A stretch of DNA of 64,000 nt from Hahella sp. CCB-MM4 (GTDB lineage: Bacteria > Pseudomonadota > Gammaproteobacteria > Pseudomonadales > Oleiphilaceae): assembly GCF_002260525.1 (NCBI RefSeq), contig NZ_MRYI01000003.1, positions 62,001 through 126,000 on the forward strand. The letters run 5' to 3'. The notes under the pieces are model-generated. The model was not told where the DNA came from, made no database searches, and saw only the letters and a program-made list of their open reading frames with translations. The position numbers and the translations under genes were made by a program. Of this stretch, positions 30,241 through 39,274 are shown piece by piece. How positions within the stretch are numbered: the first letter of the stretch is position 1; each line of letters opens with the position of its first letter.

Positions 30241-31101
30241 ATGGATCTTATAGACCTTAAGACCTTTATCAAAATTGCTGAAACCGGCTCATTTTCCGCG
30301 GCCGCCGAGCAACTTCACGTCACCCAGCCGGCAGTGTCGAAACGGCTTGCCAACCTGGAGCAAACTTTCGCCACGCCGTTGATTGAACGACTCCCCCGTA
30401 ATGCCAGACTGACAGAAGCCGGCAAACTTCTAAAAACGAGGGCTGAACATATCATTCGTGAAGTGGAGAACACCCAGGCACTGATCCAGAACCTACATGA
30501 GAATGTCGGCGGAACACTCAGTATCGCGACCAGCCACCATATTGGGTTACACAGACTTCCGGAGCAAATTCGCCGCTTTGTGAAGGACTATCCGGAAGTG
30601 GATTTCGATCTTCGGTTTCTCGCCTCCGAGGATGCAGAACAAGCTGTCTTGAATGGCGACGTGGAGCTGGCACTGATGACCCTCCCCGAAACTCAAAACC
30701 CTCTGATGGAATATCACACTCTTTGGCATGATGATCTGATCTTTGTCGCATCCAAAGAGCACCCATTAAGCACTCTTGATACACCGGAGCTGAAAGACCT
30801 GACCAAATACCGGGCCATCCTGCCTGCCGCCAACACCATTACATTCCAGAAGATTTCAACAATATTTCAACGACATCAGTTGCAATTACGCCCATCCATT
30901 CCAACAAACTATCTGGAAACGATCAAAATGATGGTATCAGTGGGACTTGGCTGGAGCGTACTACCCGAATCGATGCTGGATAGCAGCCTTCAGCTACTGA
31001 AAATCGGGCAACCGCTACGACGGGAGCTGGGTGTTATTCATGACACCCGCCGGATGCTCAGTCGGGCAGCCAATGCTTTCTTAAAACAGCTGGAACATTA
31101 G
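30241..31101 (+). CDS. LysR-type transcriptional regulator beside leuCDB
   Basis: 286 aa from ATG 30241 (GGA five bases upstream). The N-terminal winged helix-turn-helix is typical (TGSFSAAAEQLHVTQPAVSKRLANLEQ cut here to its core AAAEQLHVTQPAVSKRL, about residues 17-34). The co-inducer domain follows. It is divergent from leuC across a 155-base shared region, the usual position for a LysR regulator of the opposite operon, and the same neighbour is found in Pseudomonas. Control of leuCDB is therefore likely, but the effector is unknown. It ends 23 bases from the convergent MFS gene without a visible terminator. Confidence 0.9.
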   Translation: MDLIDLKTFIKIAETGSFSAAAEQLHVTQPAVSKRLANLEQTFATPLIERLPRNARLTEAGKLLKTRAEHIIREVENTQALIQNLHENVGGTLSIATSHHIGLHRLPEQIRRFVKDYPEVDFDLRFLASEDAEQAVLNGDVELALMTLPETQNPLMEYHTLWHDDLIFVASKEHPLSTLDTPELKDLTKYRAILPAANTITFQKISTIFQRHQLQLRPSIPTNYLETIKMMVSVGLGWSVLPESMLDSSLQLLKIGQPLRRELGVIHDTRRMLSRAANAFLKQLEH

Positions 31102-31124
31102 CCGCCGGAGCAGATTCGACAACC

Positions 31125-32345
31125 TTAATCCCAAAACCGGTTCAATTGTGGCCAGACGATGAGCAGCAACAAGGCAGATAAAGCCGAAACAACACCAGCC
31201 AGAACAAAAGCGGTGGAGATACTATACTGCTCAACCAGCATCCCGCTCGCAAATGCCCCCAGCGAACCTCCTGCCCCAAAGCTTACGGCGCTATACATCG
31301 CCTGCGCCTGACCCGCATGCTCAGGCTTGAAGCTACGGTGTACCATCTCGATGGACGACGCATGCAGCCCCCCGAAACTCGCAGCATGCAAGAGCTGCAA
31401 CATCACAAGCAGCAGGACATTTGACGCCAAGTAAGCAATCCCCAGCCATCGAAGTGCAGTTAATGACAAGCATAGTAAGATGATCATCCGTAATGGGAAT
31501 CGCTCAATAAACTTGTGCATCCGGATAAACAGCAGAACCTCGGCAAGCACACCCAACCCCCATAGAGCACCTATGGTGACCATGTCATAACCCAGGTTAC
31601 TCAGATAAATACTGAGAAAGGTGTAATAAGGCCCAAAAGAGAGCTGAACCAGAAAAGCCGTTACAAAGAACACCAGCACATCAACACTTTTAACCGTGCG
31701 GATAAACTCCATAAACGACCCGTGCCCCTGCTTCCCCGGCTGATGATGCACCAACCAGGAAGTGAGGAAGATTCCACAGAGGAACGCTAACAACCAGAAC
31801 GGAAGCCAATGTATGCTGAAATAGTCGAAAAACAGACCCAAGCCTGATACTACGACGATGAACCCAACGGAACCCCATAACCGAATGCGACTGTACTGAC
31901 TACGACCATCCCCGAGATTAAACAAAGTAATAACTTCCCACTGGGGAAGCACCGCATTCCAGAAACAGCTGAATAATACAAGAAAGAGCGCATGCCACCA
32001 GAAGCCATGCAGCAACAGAAATCCCAGAAAGAAGACTGACGCAGAGAAACTGCCCACACGCACCAATAACAACTGACGACCGGTGCGGTCAGCAATCCAA
32101 CCCCAGAAGTTGGGCGCCAGCAGCTTGGTCAGCATGATGATGGACATTAATTGCCCGACTTCGGCAGCCCCGTAGCCGGTATTCTGAAGATACACCGGCA
32201 GGAACGGAGCAATTCCGCCCACCAGTGCAAAATAGAAGAAATAGAATGTGGACAGCTTCCAGGAAGCGTCCCGCCTGTCGACGTCTTTCAGGCTATCCTC
32301 GCTTACCAGCCTCAATATCGGGAGTACTGACCACAACATCGGCAT
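31125..32345 (-). CDS. MFS transporter, phenylpropionate-permease (HcaT-like) type
   Basis: An integral membrane protein of up to 406 aa with about 12 hydrophobic segments. The N-terminal [20 protein letters not shown] with [19 protein letters not shown] and the loop motif [17 protein letters not shown] match the HcaT/YcaD-like family of the major facilitator superfamily. The substrate cannot be inferred. The only ATG starts (32345 or 32339) overlap aroC by about 50 bases; a TTG at 32315 is the other option. The aroC-MFS pairing also occurs in Pseudomonas, so co-transcription is expected. Confidence 0.85.
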   Translation of the reverse strand: MPMLWSVLPILRLVSEDSLKDVDRRDASWKLSTFYFFYFALVGGIAPFLPVYLQNTGYGAAEVGQLMSIIMLTKLLAPNFWGWIADRTGRQLLLVRVGSFSASVFFLGFLLLHGFWWHALFLVLFSCFWNAVLPQWEVITLFNLGDGRSQYSRIRLWGSVGFIVVVSGLGLFFDYFSIHWLPFWLLAFLCGIFLTSWLVHHQPGKQGHGSFMEFIRTVKSVDVLVFFVTAFLVQLSFGPYYTFLSIYLSNLGYDMVTIGALWGLGVLAEVLLFIRMHKFIERFPLRMIILLCLSLTALRWLGIAYLASNVLLLVMLQLLHAASFGGLHASSIEMVHRSFKPEHAGQAQAMYSAVSFGAGGSLGAFASGMLVEQYSISTAFVLAGVVSALSALLLLIVWPQLNRFWD

Positions 32346-33393
32346 TCTGCGCCCGATGCCGCAGGTAATGATCCATTAGCACCAGCGCCATCATCGCTTC
32401 AGCGATCGGCGTGGCCCGTATCCCCACACAGGGATCATGGCGCCCTTTGGTGACTACCTCTACTGACTCACCATTTACATCAATGGATTGTCCTGGCAAG
32501 TGCAAACTGGAGGTGGGCTTTAGCGCCATGTGGGCAATGATTTCCTGGCCACTGGAAATCCCTCCCAATATACCGCCAGCATTATTGGAGAGAAATCCCT
32601 GGGGGGTTAGCGAATCCCGATGCAAAGTTCCTTTTTGCTCAATACTGTCAAAGCCTGCACCGATCTCAACTCCCTTAACCGCATTGATACTCATCAGCGC
32701 GTGCGCCAGCTCCGCGTCCAGGCGATCGAAGATCGGCTCACCCAGCCCAGGTGGCACTCCTTGCGCCACAACTGTAATCTTAGCCCCGATAGAATCACCC
32801 TCCTTTCTCAAGGCGTCCATATAGGCTGACATTTCCTCAATTTTATCCGCATCCGGACAGAAGAAGGGATTGTTATTAACAATCGACCAGTCCACTTTTT
32901 CAATTTTGATAGGGCCTAACTGGGAAAGGTAGCCTCGCACCTGGATCCCCTTGGCAGCAAGGAACTTCTTGGCAATCGCCCCGGCAGCAACACGCATTGC
33001 CGTCTCTCTTGCAGAGCTCCGGCCACCACCGCGGTAGTCCCGAATGCCGTATTTATGCCAGTATGTATAGTCGGCATGGGCCGGGCGAAATTGGTCTTTG
33101 ATATTGCCATAGTCTTTGGATTTCTGATCGGTATTTTCGATCAAAAGACCTATCGGAGTACCTGTAGTTTTACCTTCGAACACACCGGACAGAATTCTGA
33201 CCTGATCAGGCTCCTTTCGCTGAGTGGTATGTCTGGAGGTGCCGGGCTTGCGTCGGTCCAGATCATATTGAAGATCCGCTTCCGTCAACTCTATCCCGGG
33301 AGGACAGCCATCAACGATACATCCCAGAGCGATGCCATGGCTTTCGCCGAAGGTCGTGACGGTAAAGAGCTTTCCAAAACTGTTTCCTGACAT
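32293..33393 (-). CDS. aroC: Chorismate synthase
   Basis: FMN-dependent last enzyme of the shikimate pathway (EPSP to chorismate). At 366 aa the start [20 protein letters not shown] carries the first signature. [20 protein letters not shown] near 124-143 and [17 protein letters not shown] near 330 are the others. The 3' end overlaps the MFS gene. Upstream lie the two repeat arrays at 33414-33479 and 33520-33592, so its promoter region is largely repeat-derived. Confidence 0.97.
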   Translation of the reverse strand: MSGNSFGKLFTVTTFGESHGIALGCIVDGCPPGIELTEADLQYDLDRRKPGTSRHTTQRKEPDQVRILSGVFEGKTTGTPIGLLIENTDQKSKDYGNIKDQFRPAHADYTYWHKYGIRDYRGGGRSSARETAMRVAAGAIAKKFLAAKGIQVRGYLSQLGPIKIEKVDWSIVNNNPFFCPDADKIEEMSAYMDALRKEGDSIGAKITVVAQGVPPGLGEPIFDRLDAELAHALMSINAVKGVEIGAGFDSIEQKGTLHRDSLTPQGFLSNNAGGILGGISSGQEIIAHMALKPTSSLHLPGQSIDVNGESVEVVTKGRHDPCVGIRATPIAEAMMALVLMDHYLRHRAQNADVVVSTPDIEAGKRG

Positions 33394-33413
33394 AGACTTA
33401 TATCACTTTTTAG

Positions 33414-33479
33414 AAGTAGTTTCTTAACAGGTTAAAAGTAGTTTCTTAACAGGTCAAAAGTAGTTTTTTAACAGGGCGG
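33414..33479. repeat. 22-bp tandem repeat, 3 units, upstream of aroC
   Basis: Units at 33414-33435, 33436-33457 and 33458-33479 share AAGTAGTTTCTTAACAGGT plus three variable bases. The first two are nearly identical. The array is directly in front of aroC on the minus strand. Confidence 0.9.
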
Positions 33480-33519
33480 ACACTGCTCATCGTCGACAGA
33501 ATACCGTAGTCGACACCGT

Positions 33520-33592
33520 TTAAATTGTACCTACAACCTTAAATTGTCCCTGCAGCTTAATTTGTATCAACAGCTTAAATTGTACCAGCAGC
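33520..33592. repeat. 18-bp repeat array duplicating the prmB stop region
   Basis: Units at 33575-33592, 33557-33574 and 33539-33556, and a 19-base unit at 33520-33538, share TTAAATTGTACCWGCAGC. On the minus strand the first unit is the last five codons plus TAA of prmB (GCT GCT GGT ACA ATT TAA). The next two units repeat the same six-codon pattern, each ending in TAA. Confidence 0.9.
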
Positions 33593-34504
33593 CGCTTTGA
33601 ACTGGTCCTGATGTGCAACAAGCTGCTCTTTGGTCAACACAAACACACCATGGCCGCCATGCTCAAATTCAGGGCAGATAAACATGACATCGGGAAACTG
33701 CTCAAACAAGGCATCTATACTGTTTCCGACTTCACACACCAGAATTCCGCCCTCGTTGAGATAATTGGCCGCATCTGCCAGGATTTTTTTGGTCGCATCC
33801 AGGCCATCTTCCCCTGACTCCAGACCAAGCCTGGGCTCATGCAGAAACTCAGGTGGAAGTGACGTCATATCCGGCTGATCGACATAGGGTGGATTGGTCA
33901 GAATTACATCAAAAGTACCTTCGACATCACCCAGAAGATCAGATTTCACAACCGTGACACGATCAGACACGGCATGACGATCGATATTTTCCCTGGCGAT
34001 ATCAATGGCGGGATCTGAAATATCAGTCATAACGACTTCGGTATCTTCGAATACATAGGCTGCGGCAATACCAATACAACCGCTTCCGCAGCATAAATCC
34101 AGGATACGCTCAGGATACAAGCCTTCCAACCAGGGCTGGAGTTCATCGGTCAGCATTTCAGCCAGTGGCGACCTTGGAATCAGCACATCAGGAGTCACCT
34201 TGAAGGGCAGGCCCATAAACCAGGATTCTCCGAGAATGTATGCCACCGGTTCACGATCAACAACCCGCCGCTTAAGCGCAATGGCAAGCGCCTCTTTTTC
34301 CATATCCGTCAACCTGCCGGCAAGCAATGACGGACTCACATCCCAGGGCAAATGTAACACACCGGCAACCAGGTGAACGGCTTCGTCCCAGGCATTATCA
34401 GTACCATGCCCATAGAAGAGATCAGCCTCCCTGAATTTTGAATAGGCATATCTCAAATAGTCCTGGATGGTTTGCAGAGGGGCAAGAGTATTGGCGTCAA
34501 ACAC
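33575..34504 (-). CDS. prmB: Ribosomal protein uL3 N5-glutamine methyltransferase
   Basis: SAM-dependent methyltransferase of the HemK/PrmC family that methylates a glutamine of ribosomal protein L3. At 309 aa (E. coli PrmB 310) the SAM site LDLCCGSGCIGIAAAY is near residue 135 and the catalytic NPPYVDQPDM near 200. The gene lies upstream of aroC, as in Pseudomonas, which favours PrmB over PrmC. Its last five codons and stop form the first unit of a tandem array. Confidence 0.93.
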   Translation of the reverse strand: MFDANTLAPLQTIQDYLRYAYSKFREADLFYGHGTDNAWDEAVHLVAGVLHLPWDVSPSLLAGRLTDMEKEALAIALKRRVVDREPVAYILGESWFMGLPFKVTPDVLIPRSPLAEMLTDELQPWLEGLYPERILDLCCGSGCIGIAAAYVFEDTEVVMTDISDPAIDIARENIDRHAVSDRVTVVKSDLLGDVEGTFDVILTNPPYVDQPDMTSLPPEFLHEPRLGLESGEDGLDATKKILADAANYLNEGGILVCEVGNSIDALFEQFPDVMFICPEFEHGGHGVFVLTKEQLVAHQDQFKAAAGTI

Positions 34505-34621
34505 GGAGTGGGCTCCAGCGAAAAGGCGGTATTATAGGAGGTTTACTGACTATTTTCTAACTCTCCGGAGTTTTCAGGAAGCTCCCCGGAAACAAAAAAC
34601 ACTTCCCCTATAACCCATCCC

Positions 34622-35752
34622 CTACAGACTAAAAGGAGCATCCTTCCCGTTTTCAAAATCGTCCAGAGTCTTTGTCGCAATTTCACGACCAATCTGAATG
34701 AGTTCAGGTGCCTTGTGATAATCAAAACTCAGGCATACGTGTTTGGGGATATTGATTAAAACGTCTGGTGGATAGCCTGCCAGCTTATATTGAGTCAAAG
34801 AGCTTTGCATGGCTTCAAATGCCATATTCATCGCGTCAAATTTTCCCAACGACAGTACACGCTCTTTACGAGCGCTCCCTTTATTGCCTCCTTTATTGCC
34901 GCTCCCATCCGGTTCATCCTGCTCATTGTTTGAGGGCTGGATAGCATTTTTTGCCTCAGGATCGTTCTCGGTAGAATCCTTTAGATCCAGATCCAGCACT
35001 TCTGAAATTTTTTCTTTCGCATCCCGATCAAACAACTGGGCGGCTTTTTGCCATACCTGCCCCATCCAATCTTCAAAACTCCGATCACTGGCAACTTCCA
35101 TCGTGTCGTAGTATCGATCTTCCATTTTTCCATCAAAAAAGCTGAGGTTGACCGCGACAATCAGATCCGCATGGGAAGCAATCGTGGGAATAATTGGCAA
35201 AGGATTAAGCAATCCGCCATCAACAAGCACCCGCCCCTTTACTACCTCTGGCGTGAGAAGACTGGGAATCGCCACAGACGCTCGAATCGCCTGTCTTAGG
35301 AGCCCTTCCTGAAACCAGATTTCCTTGTGATGCAACAAATCGGTGGCCACAGCAGTGTAATCTATCGGCAAGTCCTCAATGCGAGTATCGCCGATAAGAT
35401 CCCTCACCACAGAAAAGACCTTTTCCCCTCGAATAGCCCCAGGAGAACTAAATGACACGTCCAACAGCCTCAGAATATCGAAACGGTCCAGACCCGTCGC
35501 CCAATCCTTGAATTCACTGAGTTTACCCGCGGCATATATACCTCCCACCAGGGCTCCCATCGAGCAACCTGATAAAGCGACAATATCGTATCCGCGCTCT
35601 TCCAGAACCTCGATAACCCCCACATGGGCATACCCTCTGGCACCACCACTCCCCAAAACGAGAGCCACAGTTTTACCATTCTTCTTTGAGTGACTGGGAG
35701 AGCCCGAGTTTGGCTGCCCGGCCTGGTTTCCTGATTGCGATTTGTCACTCAT
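34622..35752 (-). CDS. Patatin-like phospholipase (RssA-like)
   Basis: Predicted cytoplasmic serine lipid hydrolase with the patatin Ser-Asp dyad. The oxyanion loop GSGGARG is at 34-40, the nucleophile Ser64 in GCSMGALVGG, and the Asp178 in VDGGLLNPLP. At 376 aa it is longer than the RssA core (about 300). The extra part is an acidic, Asn/Gly/Lys-rich insert near 265-300 containing a duplicated GGNK encoded by a 12-bp repeat. There is no signal peptide. It lies 21 bases downstream of the DUF4892 gene and 117 bases before prmB. The substrate is unknown. Confidence 0.9.
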   Translation of the reverse strand: MSDKSQSGNQAGQPNSGSPSHSKKNGKTVALVLGSGGARGYAHVGVIEVLEERGYDIVALSGCSMGALVGGIYAAGKLSEFKDWATGLDRFDILRLLDVSFSSPGAIRGEKVFSVVRDLIGDTRIEDLPIDYTAVATDLLHHKEIWFQEGLLRQAIRASVAIPSLLTPEVVKGRVLVDGGLLNPLPIIPTIASHADLIVAVNLSFFDGKMEDRYYDTMEVASDRSFEDWMGQVWQKAAQLFDRDAKEKISEVLDLDLKDSTENDPEAKNAIQPSNNEQDEPDGSGNKGGNKGSARKERVLSLGKFDAMNMAFEAMQSSLTQYKLAGYPPDVLINIPKHVCLSFDYHKAPELIQIGREIATKTLDDFENGKDAPFSL

Positions 35753-35773
35753 CTATCAAGCCCCTCCCTTCTG

Positions 35774-36661
35774 CTATTTCGCTTCTACGGCATATATCCT
35801 GACAAACACCTTGTGTTCGCTAAATACCGATTCTGACGCAAACGGGCCGACCGCAATCACTTCTATTGACGACTCAGGGACCGCCTGTCGCGCCAGATAC
35901 AGCTGCATAATTCTCCCCTGATTCTTGGCCTCTTCCAGATTTTCAAGCTCTGATGCACTTGCCTGCTTACTGTAAGTGACGATAACAATTTGAGGCTTTT
36001 TAAACTCCGCTTTCACCTTTTCAAGCCAGGGATTCAGCTTTTCATTCAGTGTTCGGGTTTCCGATATTTCACTGGCTGGAATCATCAAATAACGATCACT
36101 GTCACTTTTCTTCGCTCCATAGGGCTCGCTCAGCTCTATAAACTCCGTATGGGCATAGATTCTCTGGTTGCCGCGACGAATCGTATAAATCACACCAACA
36201 TAAGGAACACCGCCTTTGGTAAAACTGGCAACGGTGTAGTATTGATAGCGATCGTGACCATAGAGAATTCTCTCTTCAAAGATTTCATTGGCCCAATCAT
36301 TACTTCTGCCACAATCCCTTCCTTCACAGCGGAACAGGATTCGAGCATTGTTTTCCGCGATTTGAGAAAGGTAATGCTCCATTACCTCTCTTGGAGTGTG
36401 CACCCGGGGTACTTCATAGGTGACAACAGAGACCTTGCCTTTGACTATTTCCTCCTGCTCCGCTCGCACAATGGCACCTATGCTGGATAAAGGGCCGGTA
36501 ATCAACCGATACTCAGGAATGTCCTGCTGACGACTCTCAACCACCTTCGACAATGGAAAAGGCTGCAGTGGCACCTGTACGGCTTCCACCGCATTTGCGG
36601 CCATTGATAGTAATCCTACCAACACCAACATCAATGTCTTCATACCCATGGTTGCCGCCAT
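35774..36661 (-). CDS. DUF4892 domain periplasmic protein
   Basis: 295 aa from ATG 36661, which has AAGGA nine bases upstream; the frame is open to 36691. A signal peptide (about 1-27, with MLVLVGLLSMAANA) precedes a domain I recognise as DUF4892. It has LFRCEGRDCGRS near residue 117 with two cysteines likely to form a disulfide, and TYEVPRVHTPREVMEHYL. The C-terminal part (about 200-295, ending with VGPFASESVFSEHKVFVRIY) recalls an OmpA-like fold. No function is established. It is likely co-transcribed with the patatin gene downstream. Confidence 0.8.
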   Translation of the reverse strand: MAATMGMKTLMLVLVGLLSMAANAVEAVQVPLQPFPLSKVVESRQQDIPEYRLITGPLSSIGAIVRAEQEEIVKGKVSVVTYEVPRVHTPREVMEHYLSQIAENNARILFRCEGRDCGRSNDWANEIFEERILYGHDRYQYYTVASFTKGGVPYVGVIYTIRRGNQRIYAHTEFIELSEPYGAKKSDSDRYLMIPASEISETRTLNEKLNPWLEKVKAEFKKPQIVIVTYSKQASASELENLEEAKNQGRIMQLYLARQAVPESSIEVIAVGPFASESVFSEHKVFVRIYAVEAK

Positions 36662-36745
36662 TACGCTTTTTCCTTTACGCCGTCCAATCATTAATCTGAA
36701 ATACCAGATACCCGAGCCAACCGACTGTCACCAATTATCTGAAAA

Positions 36746-37594
36746 TCATTCCCGGATAAACGATATGATTTCCTCAGCGAGAGTGACCACATCACCATCC
36801 ATGTGCATGTGATGCCCACCTTCCACCAGCACCTTTTTGACGTTGGAGAGAAAACTCAGCCGAGAATTTTTTTCCGGATCCAATGAAATAATACCGTTGG
36901 ATGCTGCTACTAATAATGTTGGCAAATTAATAGAACTCAAGTAGTTTTCAACCTGAGGCTCAGTGAAACGAACAAATGAAGGCCACCGCAATCTGGAATC
37001 TGTTTTCCAAACCCAACCCTGCTTATCAACGGTCAAATTCCTCTGCACAAGGGCTTCCGAGGCTAGAAGGCTGAGTCCGCCAAATCCTCTCGATCGGTCT
37101 TCCACAGCTTTTTCAATAGTATAGTAGGGACGCTTTTGTGAGGAAGGCTTCATTGCCCGTTGCAGGGCCCTCTTCAGATTTTCACTGGTTTTCTCCGGCG
37201 GATCAGCCATTGGACCAAGCGCCTCCATAAGAATCAGCCGGGATATCGTCTCCCCGGCCGCAGAAGCATAAAGTGAAGAAATAACCGCGCCGAGCGAATG
37301 CCCCAGCAGTATAGGGCGCTTCCACTCTAACGCCTCAATCGCCTGACCAACTTCCTTGATGTAGTCTACCAGATGATAGAATCCCCCTGCCGCCCGATGC
37401 TGGGAGTTACCATGTCCGGCAAGGTCCACAGCAACAAGGTCCAGTCCGGCTTCAACCAACAACGGCGCGAGAAATGTATAGGTCGCCGCATTATCCAGCC
37501 AACCATGCAACGCCAGAACTTTGGTTGGATTCCCCTCACCCCAGCGAATCCCGCCCAATTTGATATCCGGCAACTGTAAAGTCACTTCTTTCAC
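36746..37594 (-). CDS. Alpha/beta hydrolase
   Basis: A 282-residue alpha/beta-hydrolase-fold enzyme, cytoplasmic. Visible marks are the oxyanion strand LALHGWLDNAATY near 28-40, VDLAGHGNS near 57-65, the nucleophile elbow GHSLGAV near 99-105, and the catalytic His region VEGGHHMHMDGD near 258-269. HGWLDN resembles the serine-hydrolase-like (SERHL/MEST) group. The substrate cannot be inferred. It lies 91 bases after tatD and 84 bases before the DUF4892 gene in a same-strand series. Confidence 0.88.
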   Translation of the reverse strand: MKEVTLQLPDIKLGGIRWGEGNPTKVLALHGWLDNAATYTFLAPLLVEAGLDLVAVDLAGHGNSQHRAAGGFYHLVDYIKEVGQAIEALEWKRPILLGHSLGAVISSLYASAAGETISRLILMEALGPMADPPEKTSENLKRALQRAMKPSSQKRPYYTIEKAVEDRSRGFGGLSLLASEALVQRNLTVDKQGWVWKTDSRLRWPSFVRFTEPQVENYLSSINLPTLLVAASNGIISLDPEKNSRLSFLSNVKKVLVEGGHHMHMDGDVVTLAEEIISFIRE

Positions 37595-37642
37595 TCGGCC
37601 TGTCCTCTTCTCATCCAGCCCACCCTCTTTTCAACCGGTCTA

Positions 37643-37693
37643 TTGTGTGCTTATTCAGATATTCCGCTTATTCAGGTATTTCATTTACTCAGG
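37643..37693. repeat. 17-bp degenerate repeat covering the tatD stop
   Basis: Units at 37677-37693, 37660-37676 and 37643-37659 share the minus-strand pattern CCTGAATAAGCGGAATA. The first contains the last two sense codons and TAA stop of the TatD gene (CCT GAG TAA). Confidence 0.8.
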
Positions 37694-38470
37694 AAGCTTA
37701 AACAGTGATCTGAAATTTTCGGTTGTCGCCTGCCCCAGCTGCTCAAATCCAATCCCTTTCAGGTCAGCAACCCACTGAGCCACTTCGACGACCCACTTGG
37801 GCTGATTACTTTTCCCACGATAGGGAACCGGTGCCAGATATGGGCTGTCTGTCTCGACTAAAATCTTATCCATCGGCACTCGCCTGACGACCTCTCGCAA
37901 AGGCTCTGCATTCCGGAATGTTATGATCCCCGAGAATGAAATATAGAAACCAAGGTCAACCGCCGCTTCCGCCATTTCAAGTGACTCAGTAAAACAGTGG
38001 AGCACACCCGTAAGCCCTTGCGGTACATATTTTCGCAATAATGCCAAGGTGTCTTCGCGAGCCTCTCTGGTGTGAACAATGACCGGCTTTCCAATCTCAC
38101 AGGCGACTTTTAGCTGCTTTTCAAATATCTGTCTCTGATTATCGGCAGTATCTGCGTCGTAGTAATAATCCAGACCGCATTCACCGACCGCGATAACTTT
38201 ATCACTGGACAAAGCCAGTCTCTTTAACTCATCAGAGTCCAACTGATCCGCAGCTATTTTTGCTAATGGGTGGACTCCGGCGGAACACCATACATCGGGA
38301 TACTTTTCAGCAATGGTCAGCACATCCTGAAAATTATCCAGATCAATATCCACACACAGAAATCCGGTCACACCTTTTTCCCGCGCTTCTTTCAGAGCCT
38401 CATCAAGGCTCCCTCCCACTTCTGACAGGTCAATTCTATCCAGATGACAATGTGAATCGACTAACGGCAT
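37685..38470 (-). CDS. TatD-family metal-dependent hydrolase (YcfH-like)
   Basis: TIM-barrel metal hydrolase of 261 aa, closest in pattern to E. coli YcfH. Ligands are all visible: DSHCHLD (5-11), GECGLDYYYD near 93, VIVHTREA near 128, VLHCFTE near 152, and VETDSPYLAPVPYRG near 202. TatD enzymes are 3'-5' deoxyribonucleases; YcfH substrates are less clear. It follows pilZ, as in Pseudomonas where holB-pilZ-tatD are adjacent, but the gap here is 231 bases and holB is absent. Confidence 0.93.
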   Translation of the reverse strand: MPLVDSHCHLDRIDLSEVGGSLDEALKEAREKGVTGFLCVDIDLDNFQDVLTIAEKYPDVWCSAGVHPLAKIAADQLDSDELKRLALSSDKVIAVGECGLDYYYDADTADNQRQIFEKQLKVACEIGKPVIVHTREAREDTLALLRKYVPQGLTGVLHCFTESLEMAEAAVDLGFYISFSGIITFRNAEPLREVVRRVPMDKILVETDSPYLAPVPYRGKSNQPKWVVEVAQWVADLKGIGFEQLGQATTENFRSLFKLPE

Positions 38471-38571
38471 GCGTAATCCAAACTATTTATGAAACATACA
38501 ACTATATAAAGAAAAGAGCCGTCTCAGACAACCAGTCTGATCGGCTCTACAGACATTAGGACCTTCTGCCG

Positions 38572-38610
38572 TCCCGGCTTCCATTCTTCCCGGCTTTCAT
38601 CTTTCCCGGT
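38572..38610. repeat. 16-bp degenerate repeat between pilZ and tatD
   Basis: Units TCCCGGCTTCCATTCT (38572-38587) and TCCCGGCTTTCATCTT (38588-38603), with a partial third, TCCCGGTT, from 38604. Confidence 0.75.
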
Positions 38611-38701
38611 TACGATATCATCCATGTGATGATAGCAACGCAGAATAGCTGCCATGGCAATTCAAAAGGATCGACACAGAGTCGCTTAGGACTTGCAACA
38701 A

Positions 38702-39052
38702 TTACATCGTATGGGTGGGGCGATCTGAAGTAAGAGCACCCGCCAGATAAGTCTCAATCTTATTCCTGGCGGTTTCATCTTCACCATTAAACTGAACACC
38801 GATTCCAGCCGCTCTATTTCCTTGTGCGCCTTTAGGAGTGACCCAAACGACTTTGCCGGCAACAGGAATCTTCTCCGGTTCATCCATCAGGTTCAGCAAC
38901 AGAAAAACTTCATCCCCCAGCTGATATGACTTGGCAGTCGGTATAAATAAACCGCCGTTTCTAACAAACGGCATATAAGCGGCGTAAAGTACCGCCTTGT
39001 CCTTGATTGTGAGGGTTAATATTCCACTACGGGCTCCGAATTTTGGAGGCAT
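38702..39052 (-). CDS. pilZ: Type IV pilus assembly protein PilZ
   Basis: 116 aa from ATG 39052 (AAGGA ten bases upstream), the length of Pseudomonas PilZ (118), with which the core is near-identical (SILTLTIKDK-type start, VLYAAYMPFVRNGGLFIPT, LGDEVFLLLNLMDEPEKIPV, VVWVTPKGAQGNRAAGIGVQ). This founding PilZ lacks the RxxxR c-di-GMP motif and acts by binding FimX/PilB in pilus extension. The frame is open upstream to 39148, but that part is not family-like. holB, usually just upstream, is missing; instead the next gene is the divergent zinc-binding protein. Confidence 0.95.
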   Translation of the reverse strand: MPPKFGARSGILTLTIKDKAVLYAAYMPFVRNGGLFIPTAKSYQLGDEVFLLLNLMDEPEKIPVAGKVVWVTPKGAQGNRAAGIGVQFNGEDETARNKIETYLAGALTSDRPTHTM

Positions 39053-39230
39053 GGGTCCGGTTTCCTTAGAGTTACTTCTGCCAACAGCCAGTGTTGCATT
39101 GCCAAACACGGAAAGCTGCACAGCTGTTTTTGCTTTAAATAGACACACTTAGTGTAGTGTATTCTGACGAGGATAAAAGTCTAGTGCTTACCAATTGTAG
39201 CGACAGGCTTTTCAAAAGCTGACTTCTATG

Positions 39231-39251
39231 TATAATTTGTTATGTTATAAC
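39231..39251 (+). promoter_or_regulatory. Probable promoter -10 and Zur operator of the zinc-binding protein gene
   Basis: TATAAT at 39231-39236 is a consensus -10, with TTTTCA about 16 bases upstream. GTTATGTTATAAC at 39239-39251 matches the gammaproteobacterial Zur core GTTATAWTATAAC at 12 of 13 positions. Lying just after the -10, it would block initiation when Zur is zinc-loaded. It is 23 bases before the start codon. Confidence 0.7.
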
Positions 39252-39274
39252 CTTTCACCAACTGCAGTCTATTT

